NCBI GenBank assembly: GCA_021736385.1
Contig: JAIPFY010000001.1
Location: forward strand, 135,457 to 199,456
Direction: 5' to 3'
DNA length: 64,000 nt
DNA from: Spirochaetia bacterium
GTDB taxonomy: Bacteria > Spirochaetota > Spirochaetia > CAKZLE01
The translations under genes and the position numbers were made by a program. Positions 32,215 through 40,864 of the stretch are shown piece after piece (within the stretch, counting starts at the first letter, position 1; each line of letters opens with the position of its first letter). The notes under the pieces are model-generated. The model searched no databases. It had not been told where the DNA came from and saw only the letters and a program-made list of their open reading frames with translations.

Positions 32215-34305
32215 TTATTTCTTACCTGATTCTTTTCGTCGTCTCTCTTCATACTCTTTCTTCAGCTCTTCAGAGACTGACTGAGGGACTTTACCGTATT
32301 TTTCGACTTCCATCGTGTATTCGGCTTTCCCCTGAGTCAGGGATCGCAGTACGGTAGAATATCCGAACATCTCACTGAGTGGTACTTCGGCTTCGACCGT
32401 ACAGAATGCACCATCCTCAGCAGAGCTGATGATGATACCTCGTCTCTGGTTGATACTCGCGAAGATGTTCCCCTGGAACTCTGTCGGTCCCTCGACATTG
32501 ACCTTCATGATCGGTTCGAGGATGATCGGCTTGGCACGGGGGTAGGCATCTCTGAAGGCTCCGAGAGATGCGGTCTGGAAGGCCTGGTCTGATGAGTCGA
32601 CCGCGTGGTACTGACCGTCATTGATGATCGCACGTACATTGACGATCGGGAATCCGATGAGAGTCCCCTTGACCATGGCAGACTGGAAGCCCTTGTCACA
32701 GGAGGGGATATATTCATTGGGAATGGATCCACCCTTGATCTTGTTGACGAACTCATAGTTCTGCTCTTCACATGGCTCGATCAGACCGGCAACACGTCCG
32801 TACTGACCGGATCCACCTGTCTGCTTCTTGTGGGTATAGTTGAACTCAGCAGCCTTGCTGATGGTCTCACGGTATGCGACCTGCGGCTGACCGGTGATCA
32901 CTTCCGCTTTGTATTCTCGTTTCATACGTTCGATATAGACCTCAAGGTGCAGCTCTCCCATACCCTGAACGATCGTCTGATTCGATTCCGGGTCAACATA
33001 GGTCCTGAAGGTCGGATCCTCTTTGGTGAATCGGTTCAGTGCCTTAGCCATGTTATCTGCTGACTTCTTATCCACAGGGTCGATAGCCAGAGTGATGACC
33101 GGGTTCGGGACGAACATACTGGTCATGGAATAGTTCAGGTCAGGATGACAGAAGGTGTCACCGGAAGCACATTCGACACCGAACAGCGCTGCGATATCAC
33201 CGCTGCCCGCCTCTGTGATGTCTTCCATATGGTCTGCATGCATCTTGATCAGACGGCCGACCTTGAACTTCTTTCGTGATCTGGTGTTGTAGAGCTCATC
33301 ACCCTTCTTGATCCTTCCCTGATAGACCCTGATGTAGGTCAGCTGACCGTACTGGCCATCCTCAAGCTTGAATGCCAGAGAGACGGTCTTCATCGAATCA
33401 TCAGAGATCACTTCGACCTCAGCCTCTTCATTATCAAGGTCAAGAGCGACGTTTCTGACTTCGGTCGGGTTCGGAAGATATTTGATCACGGCATTGAGCA
33501 GGGACTGGATACCCTTGTTCTTATATGCTGATCCGATATAGACGGGGGTAAGGTCAAGAGAGAGCGTACCGAGTCTGACTGCTTCATGGATCATCTCTTC
33601 AGTCACAGCCTCTTCGAGCATCGCTTCCATCAGGTCATCAGAGAAGAGGGAGAGTGCATCGAGCATGATCTCTCTTCGTTCTGCAGCCTTCTGTTCCAGC
33701 TCTGCAGGGATCTCCCCGAACCTCACGTCATCACCCTGAGGTCCGTCGAAGTAGACAGCCTGCATGGTGATCAGGTCGACGACACCTTCGAATCGGTCTT
33801 CCAGACCGATCGGGATCTGCATCATCACAGCGTTATGACCGAGCTTCTTGATCAGCTGATCGGTCACTTTATAGGGGTTGGCCCCGGTTCGGTCACATTT
33901 GTTGATGAATGCCACACGGGGAACATTATATCGTTTCATCTGACGGTCGACCGTGATCGACTGAGACTGTACACCACCGACGGAACAGAGCACCAGTACG
34001 GCACCGTCAAGCACTCGCAGGGATCGCTCTACTTCGATCGTGAAGTCAACGTGTCCGGGAGTATCGATGATGTTGATATCGTTACCTTTCCATGTCACGT
34101 TCGTCGCTGCTGAAGCGATGGTGATCCCTCGCTCCTTCTCCAACTCCATGGAATCCATGGTAGCCCCGACGCCGTCTTTTCCACGTACCTCATGAATAGA
34201 ATGGATTCTGTTGCAATAGTACAGAATACGTTCGGTCAGGGTAGTCTTACCAGAGTCGATATGCGCACTGATACCGATGTTTCTCATATTAGCCAATTCT
34301 GCCAT
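32215..34305 (-). CDS. fusA: Elongation factor G, spdEFG1/mitochondrial EFG1 type
   Basis: A 696-residue translocase GTPase. The G1 loop is [13 protein letters not shown]3 is DTPGHVDF and G4 is NKCD. The G domain ([55 protein letters not shown]) is closer to mitochondrial EFG1 than to ordinary bacterial EF-G, as in the spdEFG1 of spirochaetes, planctomycetes and some delta-proteobacteria. By that comparison it should be the translocation factor, with a second EF-G elsewhere for ribosome recycling. I chose the ATG at 34305 (MAELANMRN), which has AGAGGA upstream; an extended reading upstream lacks conservation. Confidence 0.95.
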   Translation of the reverse strand: MAELANMRNIGISAHIDSGKTTLTERILYYCNRIHSIHEVRGKDGVGATMDSMELEKERGITIASAATNVTWKGNDINIIDTPGHVDFTIEVERSLRVLDGAVLVLCSVGGVQSQSITVDRQMKRYNVPRVAFINKCDRTGANPYKVTDQLIKKLGHNAVMMQIPIGLEDRFEGVVDLITMQAVYFDGPQGDDVRFGEIPAELEQKAAERREIMLDALSLFSDDLMEAMLEEAVTEEMIHEAVRLGTLSLDLTPVYIGSAYKNKGIQSLLNAVIKYLPNPTEVRNVALDLDNEEAEVEVISDDSMKTVSLAFKLEDGQYGQLTYIRVYQGRIKKGDELYNTRSRKKFKVGRLIKMHADHMEDITEAGSGDIAALFGVECASGDTFCHPDLNYSMTSMFVPNPVITLAIDPVDKKSADNMAKALNRFTKEDPTFRTYVDPESNQTIVQGMGELHLEVYIERMKREYKAEVITGQPQVAYRETISKAAEFNYTHKKQTGGSGQYGRVAGLIEPCEEQNYEFVNKIKGGSIPNEYIPSCDKGFQSAMVKGTLIGFPIVNVRAIINDGQYHAVDSSDQAFQTASLGAFRDAYPRAKPIILEPIMKVNVEGPTEFQGNIFASINQRRGIIISSAEDGAFCTVEAEVPLSEMFGYSTVLRSLTQGKAEYTMEVEKYGKVPQSVSEELKKEYEERRRKESGKK

Positions 34306-34781
34306 TTCTTTCCTCTCAATATATAGAATAATCTCATTTCTCTCATCACATTGGATCCAGGCCGGAAAGCACATCAACAGGGTCAGCTTATTTTGAGGTT
34401 ATTCCTATGATCAACTCAAGATAAGAACAAGTCCGGCAGGGTTCAATCCTGTACAAAAAGTACCAAAATTCAGAGGTTACTACTCTATTTTTATACTTTT
34501 GACACCACAGGGTATCGGGAAAGGAGTGTAGTACAGTTCCTCTTTTTTTTCAATCCCTTTTATATTAAATATTTGCGTTTTTTCTTACTGCAGGAGTAAT
34601 TATCACAGCAGACAGAGAACCGGCAGCGTAACCGTGTCTGTCACACTGCAATAGGGATGCCGCATCACGGTACTGATGGGTCAGCTGCAGGGAAATACGG
34701 TCGTCCCTGTCCTCCCTGTCTGTACGAACGATCGAGCCGATGGTATGATGAGATACAGACCACTCACACAAGGAGCCCTCC
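34306..34781. other. Intergenic region between EF-G and HIT genes; possible short RNA
   Basis: About 475 bp without a supportable protein gene. It is AT-rich and must hold the EF-G promoter, which I could not fix with confidence. On the plus strand TATACT (34492-34497) is followed by a small hairpin (34522-34541, 8 bp with a bulge) and eight T residues (34543-34550), which looks like a terminator of a very short or upstream-started transcript. A possible -10 for the HIT gene is TATGAT at 34744-34749. Confidence 0.4.
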
Positions 34782-35186
34782 ATGGCAACTATCTTCACCA
34801 GGATCATCAACGGAGAGATCCCTTCGGTCTCTCTGCATGAGGACGACCGTTCCTTCGTGATCCTTGACATCTCACCGATCAACAAAGGACATGCTCTGGT
34901 GATCTCAAAACATGAGTATGAGACGATCCTTGACTGCCCGGAGGCTGAACTGGCCTATCTCATGAGTATAGCTCGAAAGACGGCATCGAGGATGAAAGAG
35001 GTCCTCAAGTGCGACGGGTTCAACATCATGATCAACAATGGCCCGGCTTCAGGTCAGGAGGTCCCGCACCTCCATATACACATCATCCCGAGGTATACCG
35101 GTGACGGGAAGACCCCCCGACTGCTCAAGGATGCCTATGAGGGGACAGAGGAGATGATCCTTCTGGGTGAGCGGCTGAGCTTCTGA
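34782..35186 (+). CDS. HIT-family nucleotide hydrolase
   Basis: A 134-residue histidine-triad protein. The active site HLHIHII is present after the conserved INNGPASGQEVPHLH, and the N-terminus IFTRIINGEIPS is the typical HINT/PKCI start. Such proteins hydrolyse AMP-linked amides or diadenosine polyphosphates. AAGGAG precedes the ATG. Its stop abuts the convergent GH13 gene. Confidence 0.93.
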   Translation: MATIFTRIINGEIPSVSLHEDDRSFVILDISPINKGHALVISKHEYETILDCPEAELAYLMSIARKTASRMKEVLKCDGFNIMINNGPASGQEVPHLHIHIIPRYTGDGKTPRLLKDAYEGTEEMILLGERLSF

Positions 35187-37070
35187 TCAGGACTCGCACC
35201 GACAGAGGATCATCGTCGACTCCTTCGGCGCCAGCATCACCTTCAGCAGCTGATCGGTTATCGAAAGCTCCACCTCATCAAGCAGTCCGACACCGGAGAC
35301 GGCTCCCAGGAGCGCTACCGGGATCTGATGCTCATGCGCATAGTCCTTTCTGTTCACGATGGTGATGATCGCCTGATCCTCCAGGAACCTGGCACACACA
35401 TAGACATCCTGTACAGCGAACAGGGTCCTGAACGCCCCGTACGCGAAGATCCTGCGGTAGTAGTGTCTGAGCTCCCCGAGCCTGCTGTAGAGGGTGAAGA
35501 ACTCCATATCCCACTTCGAACGGTCCCATTCCATGGCATAGCGGGAACCTTCCACACTCATGGCATGCCCATCCAGACCGATCTCATCCCCATAGAAGTA
35601 GGATACCGCCCCGGGGAGGGTGAACAGCAGATAGAGCGCCCCGCAGTAGCACTGCCAGTCCATGATCGCTGCATGATGGTGGAGCCTCGGGGTATCATGG
35701 GAATCGATCAGATTGAACTGCAGAAACTGCAGCTGGTTGGGCAGGTGTGTCAGATGCTGCTCGATCGCCGTCTGCAGATCCTCTGCGCTGAGCTTCCTGC
35801 CGGTAACGGGATCATGCCCCCAGTTCTGCATGAGGAACCGGTCGAGTTCCCCCAGCCAGCCTCTGATCGGCCGGCCGGAACCGAAGTAGTTCATGGCACT
35901 GTCCCATTGATCACCCTGAAGATACTCCAGAGGGTCCTCCCAGTGCTCACCGATGATGTAGGCCGAGGGGGAGGTCTTCTTCACCGCTTTGCGCACGCTC
36001 TTCCAGATGGCATGGCAGAACTGATCGGGACCTCTTCGCCCCACCTGATTGGCTACATCGAATCGCCACCCATCGATCGAATAGGGAGGCTCGAGGTAGT
36101 GCCTGATCAGAGAATCGGGGTCCTGCCATATCCTCCTGCACAGCTGCTCGGAATTGAAGTTCAGCTGCGGCAGGGTCGGGATGTCGAACCAGTAGACGAA
36201 ACTCCCGTCAGAGAGCCGGTAGTAGTACTCCGCCTCCGGGGATTCCGGCTCATGGAGTGCCTTCTGGAACCACTGGTGCTCGATACCGGTATGGTTGATC
36301 GACACATCGATCACCGCATGCATCTGAGCCGCATGCAGCTTATCCATCAGGGAAGCGAACGCCTCATCGCCGCCGAGATGTTCATCCACATGGAAGTAGT
36401 CGGTACAGTCGTACCGGTGATTGGTCTTCGCACAGAAGATCGGGTTGATATACAGGGCATCGATATGGAGCTCCTGAAAGTATGGTATGGACTGCTCGAT
36501 GCCGGCAAGATCCCCATTATAGAAATCTATGCATCGCCCCTCTTCATACTCAGGAGGTGCCTCTCCCCAGGGGGTGACACTGGTCATCACCCCATCGAAC
36601 TGGTACTCGCCCTCTGCTACCCCGATTGAGGGGTCCCCATTGCGAAAGCGGTCAGGGAAGATCTGGTAGAAGACGGCTCCCGGGACCCACTGCGGGTTCC
36701 GGAACGCACTGATGATCACGAAATCGTGCTCCTCGGTGGGGGGGACCTGCTGCAGACCCCTGCAGGTATGGTAGTAGTACCCATCGTCAGCAGTCTCGAT
36801 CTCGAACCAGTAGAGCAGCCGGTTCCTGTCCATCTCGACATCCGCACGGTAGTAGTCGAAGACTCCTTTGCGTATTGGCGTATCCATCGCGATGCGAAAG
36901 CTGACACCGTCACTGATCCCCCTGATGAATACCTGCCGTACCGGGGCATGGGGAGAGATGCGGATGGAGATCGTGATCTCCTCACAGGGGGCAGGATAGG
37001 GATTGGAGACGAAGTCGGTATTGACCTCAGAACATACGGTCAGGGTCCAGTCGATCAGCTTCTTTGACAT
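35187..37070 (-). CDS. GH13 alpha-glycosidase, neopullulanase/cyclomaltodextrinase-like
   Basis: A 627-residue alpha-amylase-family enzyme. An N-terminal beta-sandwich (about 1-120, starch-binding CBM34-like) precedes the barrel. The four GH13 regions are visible: DVSINHTG, GWRFDVANQ with the nucleophile Asp, GEHWEDP with the acid/base Glu, and IDSHDTPRL. The length and N-domain fit maltodextrin- or cyclodextrin-degrading enzymes that work in the cytoplasm. It overlaps lacI-type regulator gene by 16 bp on the same strand and has a GAGGT site 5 nt upstream. Regulation by that repressor is likely. The exact specificity is not shown. Confidence 0.93.
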   Translation of the reverse strand: MSKKLIDWTLTVCSEVNTDFVSNPYPAPCEEITISIRISPHAPVRQVFIRGISDGVSFRIAMDTPIRKGVFDYYRADVEMDRNRLLYWFEIETADDGYYYHTCRGLQQVPPTEEHDFVIISAFRNPQWVPGAVFYQIFPDRFRNGDPSIGVAEGEYQFDGVMTSVTPWGEAPPEYEEGRCIDFYNGDLAGIEQSIPYFQELHIDALYINPIFCAKTNHRYDCTDYFHVDEHLGGDEAFASLMDKLHAAQMHAVIDVSINHTGIEHQWFQKALHEPESPEAEYYYRLSDGSFVYWFDIPTLPQLNFNSEQLCRRIWQDPDSLIRHYLEPPYSIDGWRFDVANQVGRRGPDQFCHAIWKSVRKAVKKTSPSAYIIGEHWEDPLEYLQGDQWDSAMNYFGSGRPIRGWLGELDRFLMQNWGHDPVTGRKLSAEDLQTAIEQHLTHLPNQLQFLQFNLIDSHDTPRLHHHAAIMDWQCYCGALYLLFTLPGAVSYFYGDEIGLDGHAMSVEGSRYAMEWDRSKWDMEFFTLYSRLGELRHYYRRIFAYGAFRTLFAVQDVYVCARFLEDQAIITIVNRKDYAHEHQIPVALLGAVSGVGLLDEVELSITDQLLKVMLAPKESTMILCRCES

Positions 37071-38110
37071 AGGGAACCTCTTTTGATGATGCTGTAGGGT
37101 ACAGTCACGCGTGACTGCTCGAGGGGAGCCTCTGCGATCAGCTGCAGGAGCATCTGTGCTGCGACCAGGCCTTTCATCCGTCCCGGCTGCCGGACCGTCG
37201 TGATCCCCGGCGCCACGGCAGAGGCCATGTCTATATCATCGTGTCCGACCAGTGAGATCTCATCGGGCACCTGTATCCCCAGCTTCAGCAGTTCCAACTG
37301 GCAGCCGATCGCCATGATGTCACTCATGCAGACGACAACCGTCGGGCGGCAGGACTCTTTCATGATCACATGCGCTGCGGCTGCACCGCCGGCAAGGGAA
37401 CACTCCTGTTCATAGATGGAGAGATCAGGACTGTCGAACGGTACCCCCTCCTCCTGCAATGCCCGGAGATAGCCCTGCATCCGCAGCTCGATGACACTGC
37501 GGTCATAGGACTTCGGAGGCTCCCCCTCTCCCGCGATGGAGACCACGGCGATCGTCCTGTGCCCGAACGAGAGGACCAGCTTCATGATATCATAGGCGGC
37601 CTGTTCATCCGAGCTGTTCACGCAGGGCATCATATCGGAGGGGATCCCGTCGATGGTGACGAAGGGGATCCTGCGCTGCTCCATCACCTCGACGGCACGC
37701 ATCTCCGCATGCATCCCCAGAGTGATCAGACCATCGACAGCTGCCCGTCTGACTGCTTCCGAGAGGCTCTCTTCGATCGGAGGGATCAGTGATATGGTAT
37801 AGGTGTCATCATGGCAGGCCATGCCGAGACCCTGAATGATATGTACGATATAGGGATTCTGCAGTGCGGTATCCACCTGCTGCGGAAGCAGCAGACCGAT
37901 AGCCTGATGGCGCTGGAGCGACAGATGACGGGCTGTGGGACTCGGTACATAGCCGATCTTCTTCGCGGTCTCGGTGATGATCCCGAAGGCCTTCGCCGAG
38001 ATCCTCCCGGGATCATTGAACGCAAAGGATACCGCGGTCTTGGAATACCCGGCCGCCTGTGCCAGATCCGATATCGTCACTCTGCGATCTCTCTTATGTG
38101 CTTTCGCCAT
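37055..38110 (-). CDS. LacI-family transcriptional repressor
   Basis: A 351-residue LacI/GalR regulator. The N-terminal helix-turn-helix and hinge (VTISDLAQAAGYSKTAVSFAFNDPGRIS, then ARHLSLQRHQAIGLLLPQ) precede a periplasmic-binding-protein-like effector domain (GTSLVGHDDIDMA-type segment SLVGHDDIDMASAVAPGITTV). Its operator-like site lies at its own promoter and it is transcribed with the GH13 gene, so it probably senses maltose, maltodextrin or a related sugar and represses this pair. Confidence 0.95.
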   Translation of the reverse strand: MAKAHKRDRRVTISDLAQAAGYSKTAVSFAFNDPGRISAKAFGIITETAKKIGYVPSPTARHLSLQRHQAIGLLLPQQVDTALQNPYIVHIIQGLGMACHDDTYTISLIPPIEESLSEAVRRAAVDGLITLGMHAEMRAVEVMEQRRIPFVTIDGIPSDMMPCVNSSDEQAAYDIMKLVLSFGHRTIAVVSIAGEGEPPKSYDRSVIELRMQGYLRALQEEGVPFDSPDLSIYEQECSLAGGAAAAHVIMKESCRPTVVVCMSDIMAIGCQLELLKLGIQVPDEISLVGHDDIDMASAVAPGITTVRQPGRMKGLVAAQMLLQLIAEAPLEQSRVTVPYSIIKRGSLCQRS

Positions 38111-38122
38111 GGTGTTCTCTCC

Positions 38123-38134
38123 TAAACCGGTTTA
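38123..38134. promoter_or_regulatory. LacI-type operator at the promoter of the repressor gene
   Basis: TAAACCGGTTTA is a perfect 12-bp palindrome with the CG centre of LacI-family operators. It starts one base after the -10 of the repressor gene (TAGTAT on the minus strand, 38136-38141; TTGTCT at 38160-38165 with an 18-bp spacer), so binding would block transcription start: autoregulation of the repressor and the GH13 gene. Confidence 0.75.
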
Positions 38135-38195
38135 CATACTACACCACCATCCCCCCTGCAGACAAGTTTCAGTCCCTGAGAATCCATGAACTCGA

Positions 38196-38224
38196 TTGCA
38201 AATCTCCACGTGAGGTTATATACT
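38196..38224 (+). promoter_or_regulatory. Promoter of the leaderless Cys-rich protein gene
   Basis: TTGCAA (38196-38201), 17 bp, TATACT (38219-38224); the ATG at 38231 is 6 nt further on. It runs divergently from the LacI-type gene. Confidence 0.7.
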
Positions 38225-38230
38225 TCAGGT

Positions 38231-38521
38231 ATGGCACAATGTTTTTTCTGCGGGGCAGAGATCCCTGCAAAGACGAAGATCTACCGAAACACCCTCTGCG
38301 ACCACTGCGGGAATCCGCTGAAGATCTGCAGGAACTGTACGTTCTATGATTCAGGTGCTCCACATGAATGTCTTGAACATATCAGCGAACCGGTGAGGGA
38401 CAAGGAAGCGGCCAACTTCTGTGAGTTCTTCGTACTCGACCCCTATGCCGGCAGCGGGAAACACGTCCCGCAGGATCATACGAAGGCTAAAGATGATTTC
38501 AACAGCCTCTTCTCCGACTGA
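38231..38521 (+). CDS. Small protein with eight cysteines, probable double zinc ribbon
   Basis: A 96-residue protein with Cys pairs CFFC (4,7), CDHC (23,26) and CRNC (33,36), then Cys47 and Cys64. The first two pairs and the last four Cys could each hold a zinc ion. The C-terminal third is polar and possibly disordered. I chose the ATG at 38231, which is directly behind a good promoter and begins the conserved-looking part. No family name is offered; zinc or iron-sulfur binding is inferred from spacing. Confidence 0.7.
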   Translation: MAQCFFCGAEIPAKTKIYRNTLCDHCGNPLKICRNCTFYDSGAPHECLEHISEPVRDKEAANFCEFFVLDPYAGSGKHVPQDHTKAKDDFNSLFSD

Positions 38522-38537
38522 TCATCAAGGAGTTCCC

Positions 38538-39149
38538 ATGAACCGGATACGTACCGCTTCTCTGCTGCTGCTGATCGTACTGCTGAGCTCATGCACCACC
38601 ACCGCCCCCGGCAGGACCGACTTCGTCATCGACAACTCACGGGTCAAGCATGCAGCCGTGGACCCGCTCGACCTCACCGTCCTGGTACTCAACGAAGTCC
38701 GGCAGGCCCCTGCTGAATCACTGCTTGAGTTCATTGATGCACAGGCACCGTCGATCCTGATCTATACCGGTTCTCCCGAGACCATCGCGGCACTCAGAGC
38801 CGATCTCCAGATGAACATGGCGATCATCACCCCGGAACGCCTGATCGCAGCGCGCTATCCTCTGGGTAAGCGCAGCCCCGAGGGGGCTGAGCTCATGATC
38901 TCCGAGGATATCGTGCTGTATGCTGATCTCTCCGGACCGACTGCACTCCTGCGCCTGGACGGCGCTGGAGCTCCCGAAGGCTGTGTCCCGGTCGATGTCG
39001 GGGAACAGACGCATGCCCCGGGGTATGCCCCCGAAGTCTCACTCCGTTCCTGCGGGCTGCTGCCGCTCAGGACGACCGACATCCGCACTGCGTATGCCGG
39101 TCATCTGGGAGTGTTCGCTGCATTCGCGATCCCGCTGGAGGACCGCTAG
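38538..39149 (+). CDS. Lipoprotein of unknown function
   Basis: A 203-residue protein with a lipoprotein signal peptide (TASLLLLIVLLSSC, Cys19) and a mixed alpha/beta body rich in short hydrophobic strands (LTVLVLNEVR, SILIYTGSPETIAAL, MAIITPERLIAARY). AAGGAG lies 5 nt before the ATG at 38538. It is 16 bp after the Cys-rich protein and probably shares its transcript. I do not recognise the family. The 3' end faces pheT with 13 bp between stops. Confidence 0.7.
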   Translation: MNRIRTASLLLLIVLLSSCTTTAPGRTDFVIDNSRVKHAAVDPLDLTVLVLNEVRQAPAESLLEFIDAQAPSILIYTGSPETIAALRADLQMNMAIITPERLIAARYPLGKRSPEGAELMISEDIVLYADLSGPTALLRLDGAGAPEGCVPVDVGEQTHAPGYAPEVSLRSCGLLPLRTTDIRTAYAGHLGVFAAFAIPLEDR

Positions 39150-39162
39150 TACCGGTTCGAAC

Positions 39163-40863
39163 TCAGAGGGCCATCACCAGGTCAAGATCCATCTCACACA
39201 TGACAGACGGCATCCCGATACCCCAGCTCTCAAGGACTGCAGGGTGGACTTCACCGAAGATCCCGACCCTCACACCGTCGATGATGATCTCACCGGCTCT
39301 TCCTTCGATGAATCTCGGATCCTGGACTTCACGCAGGCTGTACGCTCTGTTCAGATAGAACAGCAGTGCTGCAAGCTCGCTGTTGATCTCATTGAACCCG
39401 ATGGCACTGTCTGATGAGAAGAACCCGAGGGCGTTCCGTGTCACGGTCCCGGAGTTGTCGGAAGGTTCGAGGAACGCGACCTTCCCCACTTCGAAGATAC
39501 GATGAGGATACACGGCATTACCTGAGACACTCTCAGAATTCAGCAGAGAAGGCATGATCGATGCCCGCACATACTCATAGTTCTCAGTCATGGGGTTGGC
39601 TATCTGGATATATTCTGCACCGTCAACGTGCATCTTCTCGATATAGTCCTTTCGTGAACCGAGATAGTTGTACATCATCTCCTGGAACCCCAGGCCGATC
39701 ATGATATCTTTCACCTTGCGGGCGAACAACTCTGCAGAGGTCAGCCGGCCTACCGTGTAATCACGGGGCATGACCGGTTCGAACCGGCCGAGGCCGTGTC
39801 CGATCATGACATCCTCGACGACGTCCACCGGATGGAGGAAGTCATTACGGTATTCGGGGATCGTCACAAAGAGCTTCTGCTCATCAGCGATCGCATAGAT
39901 CCCCATCCGCCTGAGTGCTTCAAGTGACTGATCAGCACTCAACTCCTCTCCGAGCAGGCTGTTGACGTAGGAGAGATCCGCACTGACGGGCTCCTGAAAA
40001 TAATAGGGACAGACGATCTCCCTGCCGAACTCGGTCTCATACGGATAGACCACCTTCACAGGGAGGATGGTGAACCCCTGGTCGGCAAGGTCACAGGATA
40101 CGATTGATGCAGCAAGGATCAGGTCCTTGAGCACCGTCCCGGTGAGTTCGATGAACAGCTGCTCATCTCCGATCTGTACCGCACCGATCTCAGCACTGTT
40201 GATGACCGGTGGAAAACTCAGCACCTGGCCGTTCGCATCCTGCAGAAAGGGGAATCGTGGAAGATCGGCTACGATATGGCCGAACTCCTGTCCCTTGGGG
40301 TGGTCCTTGAGAATCTGCCTGAGTGTCATGGGAAGGTCCATCTGCAGCGGGATGAACGAGGTCGTATCGGGATCGACAGCAGCATACTGCACAGGATAGG
40401 TGATCAGGTCACTGCGGTAGACCCCCATCGCTATCGATCTTCTCTTCCTGCCGAAGTTCCAGCAGAGTTTCTCCTGGGTCTGGATCAGATCCTTGAGAGA
40501 CGCCTCATCGACCGCTTTACCGCTCACAGCGAATGCGACGATGTACGGTCTGATCCCCGTGGTGCTCTGGTCGACTTCCACCACCCGATCTTCACACTCG
40601 AACTGTTCGAGGTCTGTGGAGAAGAAGTCGTAGAAGGGGGCCTGCGCTCCCTGATTCACACGCAGCTGCCGTGCAAGGCCGGCTGCTGACCACAGGTCAG
40701 GTCGGTTCGTGTCATTGAGTTCGATCTTCAGGATCCCCTGCTCATCGTCCCGTCCGTCAAGCTCAGCTTTCGCAGCAGGAAGGATCTCTTCAAGCTGATC
40801 ATCAGTATAGGTGTCTCCCAGCAGTTCGAAGAATCTGCCGGTATGTACTTCAATCTTAGGCAT
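39163..40863 (-). CDS. pheT: Phenylalanyl-tRNA synthetase beta chain, archaeal/eukaryal type
   Basis: A 566-residue beta chain. Ordinary bacterial PheT is near 800 residues; this one lacks the N-terminal tRNA-binding and C-terminal anticodon-binding extensions and matches the short archaeal/eukaryal form, which spirochaetes are known to have. Blocks such as ELNDTNRPDLWSAAGLARQLRV and VDVVEDVMIGHGLGRFEP are typical. I chose the ATG at 40863, one base after the pheS stop, with GAGGAGAGGG upstream. It forms the alpha2beta2 enzyme with PheS. Confidence 0.94.
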   Translation of the reverse strand: MPKIEVHTGRFFELLGDTYTDDQLEEILPAAKAELDGRDDEQGILKIELNDTNRPDLWSAAGLARQLRVNQGAQAPFYDFFSTDLEQFECEDRVVEVDQSTTGIRPYIVAFAVSGKAVDEASLKDLIQTQEKLCWNFGRKRRSIAMGVYRSDLITYPVQYAAVDPDTTSFIPLQMDLPMTLRQILKDHPKGQEFGHIVADLPRFPFLQDANGQVLSFPPVINSAEIGAVQIGDEQLFIELTGTVLKDLILAASIVSCDLADQGFTILPVKVVYPYETEFGREIVCPYYFQEPVSADLSYVNSLLGEELSADQSLEALRRMGIYAIADEQKLFVTIPEYRNDFLHPVDVVEDVMIGHGLGRFEPVMPRDYTVGRLTSAELFARKVKDIMIGLGFQEMMYNYLGSRKDYIEKMHVDGAEYIQIANPMTENYEYVRASIMPSLLNSESVSGNAVYPHRIFEVGKVAFLEPSDNSGTVTRNALGFFSSDSAIGFNEINSELAALLFYLNRAYSLREVQDPRFIEGRAGEIIIDGVRVGIFGEVHPAVLESWGIGMPSVMCEMDLDLVMAL

Positions 40864-40864
40864 G

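Noticed and set aside
35328-36629. Open frame of 433 codons on the plus strand opposite the GH13 gene
   Set aside because: It lies wholly antisense to a gene with all GH13 motifs, has no domain or ribosome site, and reflects codon bias on the opposite strand.
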